From: Mycolicibacter algericus DSM 45454 | Lineage (GTDB): Bacteria > Actinomycetota > Actinomycetes > Mycobacteriales > Mycobacteriaceae | Direction of reading: 5' to 3' | Assembly: GCF_002086455.1 (NCBI RefSeq) | Contig: NZ_MVHC01000001.1 | Span: 62,001-126,000 of the forward strand | DNA length: 64,000 nt | Shown: piece after piece, positions 8,207-17,762 of the stretch | Layout: each line of letters starts with the position of its first letter | Numbering within the stretch: the first letter of the stretch is position 1 | Program-made: the position numbers and the translations under genes | Notes under the pieces: generated by a model | What the model was told of the DNA's origin: nothing | The model's database searches: none | Seen by the model: the letters and a program-made list of their open reading frames with translations, nothing else

Positions 8207-9685
8207 GTGACCACGATCAGCACCCCGCGCTACCTGATCGACCAGGCCAAACGCCGGTTCACCCCGTCGTTCAACAACTTTCCGGGCATGGCGGCCCTGG
8301 AAAAGCGCCTGCTGACCATGGAGTTCCCCGAGAAGCAACTCGCCGAGCCGCCCCCGGGCAGTGGACTCAAGCCGGTCCTCGGCGACGCCGGGCTACCGAT
8401 CCTCGGGCACATGATCGAGATGCTGCGCGGCGGGCCGGACTATCTGATGCGCATGTACCACACCCACGGCCCGGTGCTATTCGGGGATTCGCCCGTGCTG
8501 CCCGCCGTCGCGGCGCTGGGCCCCGATGCGACGCAGGTCATCTACGCCAACCGCGACAAGGACTACTCGCAGCAGGGCTGGGTCCCGGTGATCGGGCCGT
8601 TCTTCAAACGCGGCTTGATGCTGCTGGATTTCGAGGAACACATGTTCCACCGCAGGATCATGCAGCAGGCGTTCGTACGGCCCCGCCTCGTCGGCTACGT
8701 CGAGCAGATCGACTTGGTCGCGTCCCAGGTGATCGCCAACGACTGGGTCAGCAACGACCCGCGCTTTTTGCTCTACCCCGCGATGAAGGAACTCACCCTC
8801 GACATCGCCGCGCTGGTGTTCATGGGGCACGAACCCGGCACCGATCGCGAGCTGGTCACAAAGGTCAATAAGGCGTTCACCACGACGACCCGCGCCGGCA
8901 ACGCAGTGATCCGCACCAGCGTGCCGCCCTTCACCTGGTGGCGTGGCCTCAAGGCGCGTGAGCTGCTGGAGAGCTACTTCACCGCCCGGGTCCGGGAGCA
9001 CCGCGGCAAGGAGGGCAACGACCTGCTCACAGCGCTGTGCTACGCCGAGGACGAGGACGGCAACCGGTTCACCGACGCTGACATCGTCAACCACATGATC
9101 TTTTTGATGATGGCCGCCCACGACACGTCGACGTCGACGGCCACATCGATGGCCTACAACCTCGCGGGCAATTCGGAATGGCAGCAGCGCTGCCGCGACG
9201 AATCGGATCGCTTGGGCGACGGACCGCTCGATATCGAATCGCTGGAGAAGCTGGAATCGCTCGATCTGGTCATGGACGAATCGATCCGCCTGGTGACGCC
9301 GGTACAGTGGGCGATGCGCCAGACGGTCCGCGACACCGACCTGCTGGGCTACTACATCCCCAAGGGCACCAATGTCATCGCCTACCCCGGGGTGAATCAC
9401 CGTCTTCCCGAATTGTGGACGGATCCAATGAAATTCGACCCAGAACGGTTCACCGAACCGCGTAATGAGCACAAGCGGCACCGGTATGCGTTCAATCCGT
9501 TCGGCGGCGGGGCGCACAAGTGCATCGGGATGACGTTCGGCCGCCTCGAAGTCAAGGCGATCCTGCACCGGTTGCTACGCCGGTACCGGTTGGAGTTGCC
9601 TCACCCGGGCTACCGGACGCGCTGGGACTACGGCGGCATGCCGATTCCGATGGACGGCATGCCGATCGTGCTGCGCCCGCTCTAG
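8207..9685 (+). CDS. Cytochrome P450, CYP136-like (copy 2)
   Basis: A 492-residue P450 closely related to copy 1: 40 of the first 60 residues are identical and the alignment differs by a single residue in length. AHDTS replaces AHDTT in the oxygen-activation helix; ExxR (E358/R361) and the haem loop FGGGAHKCIG (Cys439) are intact. It starts at GTG 8207, six bases after an AAAGGAG ribosome-binding site. This is a tandem duplication that has since diverged, and the promoter region was duplicated with it. Confidence 0.95.
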   Translation: MTTISTPRYLIDQAKRRFTPSFNNFPGMAALEKRLLTMEFPEKQLAEPPPGSGLKPVLGDAGLPILGHMIEMLRGGPDYLMRMYHTHGPVLFGDSPVLPAVAALGPDATQVIYANRDKDYSQQGWVPVIGPFFKRGLMLLDFEEHMFHRRIMQQAFVRPRLVGYVEQIDLVASQVIANDWVSNDPRFLLYPAMKELTLDIAALVFMGHEPGTDRELVTKVNKAFTTTTRAGNAVIRTSVPPFTWWRGLKARELLESYFTARVREHRGKEGNDLLTALCYAEDEDGNRFTDADIVNHMIFLMMAAHDTSTSTATSMAYNLAGNSEWQQRCRDESDRLGDGPLDIESLEKLESLDLVMDESIRLVTPVQWAMRQTVRDTDLLGYYIPKGTNVIAYPGVNHRLPELWTDPMKFDPERFTEPRNEHKRHRYAFNPFGGGAHKCIGMTFGRLEVKAILHRLLRRYRLELPHPGYRTRWDYGGMPIPMDGMPIVLRPL

Positions 9686-9698
9686 CCCGTGCTTCTCC

Positions 9699-9760
9699 CG
9701 CGAGCGTGCGCGTCGCCGGCCAACACGCCGGGGGACGCACCGTTTTCGCGCACGCTCGCG
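9699..9760. repeat. Long palindromic repeat between convergent genes
   Basis: CGCGAGCGTGCGCG (9699-9712) and its perfect reverse complement (9747-9760) flank a 34-base spacer. It lies exactly between the stop of the second P450 gene and the stop of the convergent LeuA-like gene, so it may act as a two-way terminator. A second copy of the same arm sequence occurs at 12165-12228. Confidence 0.7.
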
Positions 9761-9768
9761 CCCGCAGG

Positions 9769-10239
9769 TCACTCTGCCATCAGCAGCCGGTTGGCACAGG
9801 TGGTGACCGCCTGCACCGCGGACCGTCCGGCGTCGACGGAAAAGCCGACCGCCCACGCCGTGGTGCGGCCGTTGGAACCGTGGATGAACGTGGCGGTCTC
9901 GTCGCCGCACCGAAGCTGGTGGAAACCCAGAATTTCCAAGGTGATTCCGCAGTCGTGGAGCATGGTGGTGAGCGCGGCCAGCGGCCCGTGCGCCGCCGCG
10001 GTGCAGGTGCCCTTCCGCTCGCCGACGGCGATCGTCGCCTGATACCTCCGGCCCTGCGGCCCCAGCCGTGCGGCGGGCCGGTCGGGGTCCAGACAACGCC
10101 ACCGACCGACCCGCAGCGGTCCGGCGGCTCGCCCGTAGGTGGCCACGAAGCGATCCCAGGTCAACTGTGCGGCCACGTCACGCAGCTCACGCGGCAACCG
10201 GGTGGTGTCGAATCGGTCTTGAAACGAGGTGTTGGTCAT
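9769..10239 (-). CDS. Stand-alone LeuA C-terminal regulatory domain protein
   Basis: A 156-residue protein matching only the C-terminal part of 2-isopropylmalate synthase. The linker-like LPRELRDVAAQLTWDRFVATY region is followed by the allosteric fold (GPLAALTTMLHDCGITLEIL, then TTAWAVGFSVDAGRSAVQAV and CANRL at the end). There is no DRE-TIM catalytic barrel. In LeuA this domain dimerises and binds leucine, so the protein might sense leucine or modulate LeuA; that is inference. Start ATG 10239 gives a compact domain; the frame upstream to 10413 overlaps the leader region and is unsupported. Its 5' region looks like an amino-acid attenuator. Confidence 0.8.
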   Translation of the reverse strand: MTNTSFQDRFDTTRLPRELRDVAAQLTWDRFVATYGRAAGPLRVGRWRCLDPDRPAARLGPQGRRYQATIAVGERKGTCTAAAHGPLAALTTMLHDCGITLEILGFHQLRCGDETATFIHGSNGRTTAWAVGFSVDAGRSAVQAVTTCANRLLMAE

Positions 10240-10276
10240 GTCTCGGTCTCTTCTGCTCGAGGGGAGCGACCGACGG

Positions 10277-10320
10277 GTAGTAGCTTCCGACCCACAGCGG
10301 GGGTCGGTCTGGATCAGACC
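10277..10320 (-). promoter_or_regulatory. Candidate attenuator: competing hairpins after the leader peptide
   Basis: Three mutually exclusive pairings are visible on the minus strand. First, GGTCTG/CAGACC around the leader stop (10306-10320, 3-base loop). Second, CCGACCC/GGGTCGG (10287-10307, 7-base loop). Third, the leader codons GTAGTAGC (10343-10336) can pair with GCTACTAC (10284-10277). CAGCGGGGTC at the end of the leader can also pair with GACCCCCGCTG, with one bulge. No U-tract follows, so either Rho, a U-less terminator or ribosome-binding control must be assumed. Confidence 0.55.
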
Positions 10321-10358
10321 CCGCTGCGGGTGACCGCTACTACAAGCAGATGACGCAT
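10314..10358 (-). CDS. Candidate branched-chain leader peptide
   Basis: A 14-codon reading frame encoding MRHLLVVAVTRSGV and a stop. Two Leu codons are followed by Val-Val-Ala-Val, the composition expected of a leader peptide that senses leucine/valine charging. Its ATG lies nine bases after a TAACCT -10, so translation would be leaderless or nearly so. It sits 74 bases upstream of the stand-alone LeuA-domain gene, with overlapping hairpins starting at its stop codon. Leader-peptide attenuation of branched-chain genes is established in actinobacteria; this instance is inferred. Confidence 0.65.
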   Translation of the reverse strand: MRHLLVVAVTRSGV

Positions 10359-10367
10359 GATTCAGCC

Positions 10368-10396
10368 AGGTTAATCCCGCTCCGGTCGGTGTGCAA
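10368..10396 (-). promoter_or_regulatory. Promoter of the leader peptide / LeuA-domain gene
   Basis: TTGCAC (10396-10391) and TAACCT (10373-10368) are separated by exactly 17 bases. The -10 fits TANNNT, and the transcript would begin at or within a few bases of the leader ATG at 10358. Confidence 0.55.
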
Positions 10397-10409
10397 GCGA
10401 TTATTTGCG

Positions 10410-12146
10410 TCAATCCAGGATGCGCCGGGCCACGTTGGTGGTCACCAGGTCGAGCAGTTCGTCGGCGCGGCCGGCGAGGATGGTCCTGATCGCGTAGAGC
10501 GAGAATCCCTTGGCCTGTTCGGCGGTGATCGCCGGCGGGATCGACAGTTCCTGGCGGGCGGTGACGACGTCGATCACGGCCGGCCCGTCATGGTCGAACG
10601 CCGCGGTCAGGGCCGGTTCCAGGTCACCGGGCCGCTCCACCCGCCGCCCGAACATCCCCAGCGCGGCCGCGACGGCGCCGAAGTCCGGGTTCTGCAACTC
10701 GGTGCCGAAGTTGACGATGCCGGCGGCCTTCATCTCCAGTTCGACGAAGTTCAGCGACGAATTGTTGAACACGATCACCTTGACCGGCAACCGATTCTGC
10801 GTCAGCGTCAACAGCTCGCCGAACAGCATCGCCAGCCCGCCGTCGCCGGCGAAGGCGACGACTTGACGCTCCCGGTCGACGGTCTGGGCGCCGATCGCGT
10901 GCGGCAGCGCGCACGCCATGGTGCCGTGGTTGAACGACCCGATTAGCCGTCGCCGCCCGTTCATCGTCAGGTAGCGCGCCGCCCACACCACTGGGGATCC
11001 GACGTCGACGGTGAACACCGCGTCGTCGGCAGCCAGCTGATTCGCTACCGCGGCAACGTATTCGGGGCGAATCGGAGTCCGGTCGCGATCATTGGAGGCC
11101 AGCGAATCCAGCCGCTTGCGGGTCTTGCGATAGTGCTTCAGCGACCGCTCCAGATGGGTGCGGTCGTCCTTGGCGGTCAACATCGGACGCAACGCGGCGA
11201 GGGTGTCGGCCACCGTGCCCACGAGTCCGAGATCGATCGGGGCGCGCCGGCCCAGGTTTCGGCCCCGGATGTCGACCTGGATGATCTGCGCGCGCTCGGG
11301 ATAGAACTGCTGGTAGGGGAAATCGGTGCCGAGCATCAGCAGCACATCGGCTTCGGCGATCGCCTTGTAACCGGATGCGAAGCCGAGCAGCCCCGTCATA
11401 CCGACGTCGTGGGGGTTGTCGTGCTCGATGTACTCCTTGCCGCGCAACGCATGCACGATCGGGGCCGCCAGTGTGCCCGCGAGTTCGATGACCTGACCGT
11501 GGGCGCCGGCCACACCCGCCCCGGCCAGGATGGTGACCCGGGAGGCGTCGTTGAGCATGCCCGCCGCCGCGGCCAGACCGCGTTCATCGGGGCGGCACAC
11601 CACCCCGGCGGCTGTCACCGGTCGCGATCCCCAGTCGGTGGCGTCGACGCGGTCGGACAAGATCTCGCCCGGCACGACGACGACGGCGACACCGTTCTCC
11701 TCGACCGCGGTGCGCATCGCCATCTCCAGGATGCGGGGCGCCTGTTCGGCGGTGCTGACCAGTTCGCAGTAGACACTGCACTCGCGAAACAGGTTCTGCG
11801 GGTGGGTTTCCTGGAAGTAGTCGGAGCCGATCTCGGCCAGCGGGATGTGGGCGGCGATCGCCAACACCGGCACCCGGCTGCGGTGCGCGTCGAACAGGCC
11901 GTTGATCAGGTGCAGGTTGCCGGGCCCGCAACTGCCGGCGCACACCGCCAGGCGGCCGGTCATCGCGGCCTCGGCGGCGGCGGCGAAGGCCGCGGTCTCC
12001 TCGTGACGCACCTGTTCCCAGCCGAAGTCGCCGGCCCGGCGGATCGCGTCGGTGAAGCCGTTGAGGCTGTCGCCGGGTATCCCGTAGACCCGGTGCACGC
12101 CGCTCCGTTTCAGGGCGGCGATGACATGGTCGGCGACGGTTGCCAT
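10410..12146 (-). CDS. poxB: Pyruvate dehydrogenase (quinone), PoxB-type ThDP enzyme
   Basis: A 578-residue thiamine-diphosphate enzyme. The N-terminal PYR domain holds the catalytic Glu in RHEETAAFAAA (about residue 50); the ThDP motif GDGGLAMLFGELLTLTQ lies near residue 430. The C-terminal tail (AKGFSLYAIRTILAGRADELLDL) resembles the membrane-activating tail of E. coli PoxB, which argues for pyruvate:quinone oxidoreductase (pyruvate to acetate and CO2, electrons to the quinone pool) rather than acetolactate synthase. ATG 12146 is chosen by homology. It is downstream of the fadE22-like gene on the same strand, separated by a palindromic repeat. Confidence 0.88.
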   Translation of the reverse strand: MATVADHVIAALKRSGVHRVYGIPGDSLNGFTDAIRRAGDFGWEQVRHEETAAFAAAAEAAMTGRLAVCAGSCGPGNLHLINGLFDAHRSRVPVLAIAAHIPLAEIGSDYFQETHPQNLFRECSVYCELVSTAEQAPRILEMAMRTAVEENGVAVVVVPGEILSDRVDATDWGSRPVTAAGVVCRPDERGLAAAAGMLNDASRVTILAGAGVAGAHGQVIELAGTLAAPIVHALRGKEYIEHDNPHDVGMTGLLGFASGYKAIAEADVLLMLGTDFPYQQFYPERAQIIQVDIRGRNLGRRAPIDLGLVGTVADTLAALRPMLTAKDDRTHLERSLKHYRKTRKRLDSLASNDRDRTPIRPEYVAAVANQLAADDAVFTVDVGSPVVWAARYLTMNGRRRLIGSFNHGTMACALPHAIGAQTVDRERQVVAFAGDGGLAMLFGELLTLTQNRLPVKVIVFNNSSLNFVELEMKAAGIVNFGTELQNPDFGAVAAALGMFGRRVERPGDLEPALTAAFDHDGPAVIDVVTARQELSIPPAITAEQAKGFSLYAIRTILAGRADELLDLVTTNVARRILD

Positions 12147-12164
12147 TTCGCGCTCCCCTTCCCG

Positions 12165-12228
12165 GCGCGAGCGTGCGCAAAAACGGTTCCGACCTCGGCG
12201 TGTCGACCGGGGACGCGCACGCTCGCGC
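12165..12228. repeat. Second copy of the GCGAGCGTGCGC palindromic repeat
   Basis: GCGCGAGCGTGCGC (12165-12178) and its perfect reverse complement (12215-12228) flank a 36-base spacer. The arms share GCGAGCGTGCGC with the copy at 9699-9760. It lies between fadE22-like (stop 12251) and poxB (start 12146), both on the minus strand, so here it sits inside a possible transcript and could terminate fadE22 transcription. Confidence 0.7.
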
Positions 12229-12250
12229 AAAAAGTGCGGTGAAGGAGACG

Positions 12251-14416
12251 CTACTTGATCAGCGGGTCGCGGGGCATCCCCAGAATGCGCTCGGCGATCT
12301 GGTTACGGGTCACCTCCGAGGTGCCGCCGGCGATCGCGATGCCGCGCGCACCCATCACCATCCGGCCGGCCATCGCGCCCGGCCCGTCGTCGAGTGCGAC
12401 GTCCGGGCCCAGCAGCGCCGCCCCGATGGCCGCGCCGTCGCCCATGTGCTCGGCGAGCTTGAGCTTGGTGACGTTGCCCTCCGGTCCGGGCCCGGCGCCG
12501 GCGATGCTGCGCGCCACCCGGCGCAGGTTCAGCAGCCGCAACGCGTGCTCGTCGGCGATGAAGCGGCCCACCCGCACCGCGGCGTCGGCCACCGACTGCC
12601 GGTGCTGCTGGGTCAGCGCGATCAGCTTCTGGTCGATGCCGGCGGTGAAGGAACCACCGCCGCCGATGCTGACCCGCTCGTTGCCCAGCGTCGCGCGGGC
12701 GACCTTCCAGCCTTCGTTGACCTCGCCGACGACGTCATCGTCCGGCACGAAGACATCGTTGAAGAACACCTCGTTGAACTCCGAACCGCCGGTGATCTGA
12801 CGCAGCGGCCGGACCTCGACACCGGGTGCCTCCATGTCGACGATCACCATGGTGATGCCGGCGTGCTTGGGAACGTCGAAGTCGGTGCGAACGGTGGCCA
12901 GCCCACGCCGGCACAGGTGCGCACCGGACGTCCACACCTTCTGGCCGTTGATCTTCCAGCCGCCATCGACCCGGGTCGCCTTGGTCTTGACCGCGGCCGC
13001 ATCCGAGCCGGCAGCCGGCTCGGAGAACAGCTGGCACCAGATCTCCTCCTGGCGCAACGCCTTCTCCACGAACCGCTCGATCTGCCAGTCGGTGCCCTGC
13101 TGGATCAGCGTCAGGATCACCCAGCCGGTGATCGAGTAGTCGGGTCGCTGCACCCCGGCGGCGCTGAACTCCTGCTCGATCACCAGTTGCTCGACAGCGT
13201 CGGCGGCTCGGCCCCACGGCTTGGGCCAGTGCGGCATCACATAGCCGGTCGCGATCAGCCGGTCCAGCTGCTCCTCGCCGCTCAACGCGGCGATCTCGAG
13301 CGCGTCGGCGTGGATCTGGGTGCGCAGCTCCTCGGCTTCGGGCGGCAGATCCAGACTGTTGGTCCTGGTGATGCCGGCCGCGGCACTCTCGAACACGGCC
13401 AGCGCCGGTGCGTCGCCGCCGAACAGCGCCTGCACCGTCAGGGCCCGGCGCAACTGCAGGTGAGCGTCGTGTTCCCAGGTGTAGCCGATGCCGCCGTGCA
13501 CCTGGATGTTCAGCTCGGCGTTACGCACGTAGGCGGGGAACGCCAGGGTGGCGGCGACCGCGGCAGCCAGCCGGAAGGCGTACTCGTCCTCACCGTCGGC
13601 GCGCGCGGCGTCCCACACCGCCGCGGTGGCCGACTCCGCGCCGACGAGCATGTTGGCGCAGTGGTGCTTGATGGCCTGGAAGGTCGCGATGGTCCGGCCG
13701 AACTGTTCGCGCACCTTGGCATACTCGACAGCCGAGTCGGTGCAGTCGGCCGCCCCACCGACGGCTTCGGCGGCCAGCAGCACCCGAGCCCGCGCCAGCG
13801 CCGACTCACGCCCACCGGCCAGCGTGTCGTCCGCGCTGATCCCGACGCCGGTCAGCGTGACCCGCCCGGAGCGCCGGGTCGGGTCGAGGTTGCCGGGTAC
13901 GTCGACGTTGACCCCGGCGCGATCTCGCTCGAGCACCAGCACGTCCTCGCCGGCGGCCAGCAGCAGCAGATCGGCCAGCCCGGCGCCCAGCACGATCCCG
14001 GCGTCGCCGGAGGCCACGCCGCCGTCGAGGGCCACGCCGCCGGCCATCCCCACCCCGGCGGTCACCGAACCGTCGATCAGGCCGGGCAGTAGCCGGGCCT
14101 GCTGTTCGGGGGTCCCGGCGGCGGCGATCACCGCCGAGGCGATGACCGTCGGCAGGAAAGGTCCCGGCGCCACCGCACGGCCCAGTTCCTCGACCACCAC
14201 CACCAATTCGGGCAGCCCGAAGCCCGAGCCGCCGTGCTCCTCGGCGATATGCAGCCCCAGCCAGCCCAGCGATGCCAGCTCACCCCAGAACGGCGGCCGG
14301 CCCTCCTCGGTGGCGTCCAGCAGCGCACGGGACGCCGCGCGGGCCTGCTGCGCGGTCAAGAATCCGCGGGCCACCTCGGCCAGTTCGCGGTGGTCGTCGG
14401 TTACTGCGATGCCCAT
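12251..14416 (-). CDS. fadE22: Double-domain acyl-CoA dehydrogenase (FadE22-like)
   Basis: A 721-residue protein made of two acyl-CoA dehydrogenase modules in tandem. The N-terminal half (about 1-340) keeps an ACAD-like fold with degenerate motifs. The C-terminal half carries the strong signatures: WCQLFSEPAAGSDAAAVKTKA, KVWTSGAHLCRRGL and the C-terminal GGTSEVTRNQIAERILGMPRDP. The length and place between cyp136 and cstA match M. tuberculosis fadE22 (Rv3061c). It should catalyse FAD-dependent alpha,beta-dehydrogenation of an acyl-CoA; the two-module form may be an internal heterodimer like other mycobacterial FadE pairs. An SDR gene lies immediately upstream on the same strand. Confidence 0.9.
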   Translation of the reverse strand: MGIAVTDDHRELAEVARGFLTAQQARAASRALLDATEEGRPPFWGELASLGWLGLHIAEEHGGSGFGLPELVVVVEELGRAVAPGPFLPTVIASAVIAAAGTPEQQARLLPGLIDGSVTAGVGMAGGVALDGGVASGDAGIVLGAGLADLLLLAAGEDVLVLERDRAGVNVDVPGNLDPTRRSGRVTLTGVGISADDTLAGGRESALARARVLLAAEAVGGAADCTDSAVEYAKVREQFGRTIATFQAIKHHCANMLVGAESATAAVWDAARADGEDEYAFRLAAAVAATLAFPAYVRNAELNIQVHGGIGYTWEHDAHLQLRRALTVQALFGGDAPALAVFESAAAGITRTNSLDLPPEAEELRTQIHADALEIAALSGEEQLDRLIATGYVMPHWPKPWGRAADAVEQLVIEQEFSAAGVQRPDYSITGWVILTLIQQGTDWQIERFVEKALRQEEIWCQLFSEPAAGSDAAAVKTKATRVDGGWKINGQKVWTSGAHLCRRGLATVRTDFDVPKHAGITMVIVDMEAPGVEVRPLRQITGGSEFNEVFFNDVFVPDDDVVGEVNEGWKVARATLGNERVSIGGGGSFTAGIDQKLIALTQQHRQSVADAAVRVGRFIADEHALRLLNLRRVARSIAGAGPGPEGNVTKLKLAEHMGDGAAIGAALLGPDVALDDGPGAMAGRMVMGARGIAIAGGTSEVTRNQIAERILGMPRDPLIK

Positions 14417-14437
14417 GGCAGGTCTCCTGTTCGGTAA

Positions 14438-15196
14438 CTACTTGGGGGCGAACCGCTGCCCGGCGTCCAACCGCAGGCACTGCCCGTTGAGCATCGGGTT
14501 GTCGACCACGGCGGCGACCAGCTTGGCGAACTCCTCGGGCCGGCCGAGGCGCTTGGGGAACGCGGCATCCTTGGTCAGGGCACTGGCGAACTCCTCCGGG
14601 ATGCCCTTGGTCAGGCCGGTGGCGAACAGGCTCGGCGCGATCGCCAGCACCCGGATGCCCACCGAGCCGAGGTCGCGTGCCATGGTCAGGCACATGCCGG
14701 CGACACCGGCCTTGGCGGCGGTGTAGGCCACCTGGCCGATCTGGCCCTCGAACGCCGCGATCGAGGCGGTGTTGATGATGACCCCGCGCTCCTCGTCCTC
14801 GGGCTCGTTGGTGCTCATCTGCGCCGCGGCCAGCCGGTTGAGGTTGAAGGTGGCGATCAGGTTCAGGTCGATCACCGAGCGGAACGACTCCAGGTCATGC
14901 GGCCCGGACTTGCTCAAAGTGCGCTTGGCGATGCCGCCGCCCGCGGTGGTGACGATGACGTGCAGACCACCGAGGCCCTCGACCGCTGCGGCCAGGGTCT
15001 TCTCGGCGGCGGCGAAGTCGGTGATGTCCACCGGGTGGAAGGCGCCCCCGAAACTGGCCGCCACCTCCTTGCCCTCCGACCCCTCCCGGTCGAGCACCGC
15101 CACTGCTGCGCCACCTTCGGCGAGCAGCTCCGCGGTTGCCCGACCCATCCCCGAGGCGCCACCGACGACGACGACCTTCTTGCCACTGATCTCCAT
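14438..15196 (-). CDS. Short-chain dehydrogenase, 3-hydroxyacyl-CoA dehydrogenase type
   Basis: A 252-residue SDR. VVVGGASGMGRATAELL is the NAD(P)-binding loop, NTASIAAFEGQIGQVAYTAAKAG holds the catalytic Ser, Tyr and Lys, and the protein ends in the common GQCLRLDAGQRF tail. The sequence style is that of type II 3-hydroxyacyl-CoA dehydrogenases. It is 21 bases ahead of the fadE22-like gene, so the pair could supply successive beta-oxidation steps; this pairing is inferred. ATG 15196 starts just before the Rossmann strand. Confidence 0.9.
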   Translation of the reverse strand: MEISGKKVVVVGGASGMGRATAELLAEGGAAVAVLDREGSEGKEVAASFGGAFHPVDITDFAAAEKTLAAAVEGLGGLHVIVTTAGGGIAKRTLSKSGPHDLESFRSVIDLNLIATFNLNRLAAAQMSTNEPEDEERGVIINTASIAAFEGQIGQVAYTAAKAGVAGMCLTMARDLGSVGIRVLAIAPSLFATGLTKGIPEEFASALTKDAAFPKRLGRPEEFAKLVAAVVDNPMLNGQCLRLDAGQRFAPK

Positions 15197-15298
15197 GCGA
15201 ACTCCCTTAAGCAAGTACTTGAGTATCAGGAACAAGTTATCGTTCCGCTCGGAAACCGCTACCACTCGGGCATCCGGCAGGCCCCAAGGAGGTACCCC

Positions 15299-17541
<2,243 letters not shown>

Positions 17542-17566
<25 letters not shown>

Positions 17567-17736
17567 CCCGGGCGGCTCGCCGGTTCGGCTGGTACTGGGC
17601 GACCCTGCTCGGTGACAACCACTACCGCCGTTATCTGGAATACCGCCGCCGGGCTCATCCGGGCGAACCGGTGCTCTCCGAGCGGGACTACTGGCGGCGG
17701 CGTTACGACGCCGATCCCGGCGGACGGTGCTGCTGA
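17542..17736 (+). CDS. YbdD/YjiX-family small protein (CstA partner)
   Basis: A 64-residue basic protein starting at GTG 17542, inside the last 25 bases of cstA. It reads as the YbdD/YjiX family: GDNHYRRYLEYRRRAHPGEP, then the SERDYWRRRYD segment and the family-typical terminal Cys-Cys (GGRCC). In enterobacteria this small protein always follows cstA/yjiY and is required for uptake by its partner. The overlap implies translational coupling. It is easily missed by length filters. Confidence 0.88.
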
Positions 17737-17762
17737 GGCCATTCATCGGGCATGATCGACAG

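Noticed and set aside
10240..10413. N-terminal extension of the LeuA-domain protein to 10413
   Set aside because: The extra 58 codons overlap the promoter, leader peptide and hairpins and have no resemblance to LeuA; ATG 10239 gives a complete domain.
10410..12146. Acetolactate synthase (IlvB) as the identity of the ThDP enzyme, linked to the LeuA-type attenuator
   Set aside because: The C-terminal AKGFSLYAIRTILAGRADELLDL tail and overall sequence fit PoxB. It is also upstream of the leader on the minus strand, so the leader does not control it.
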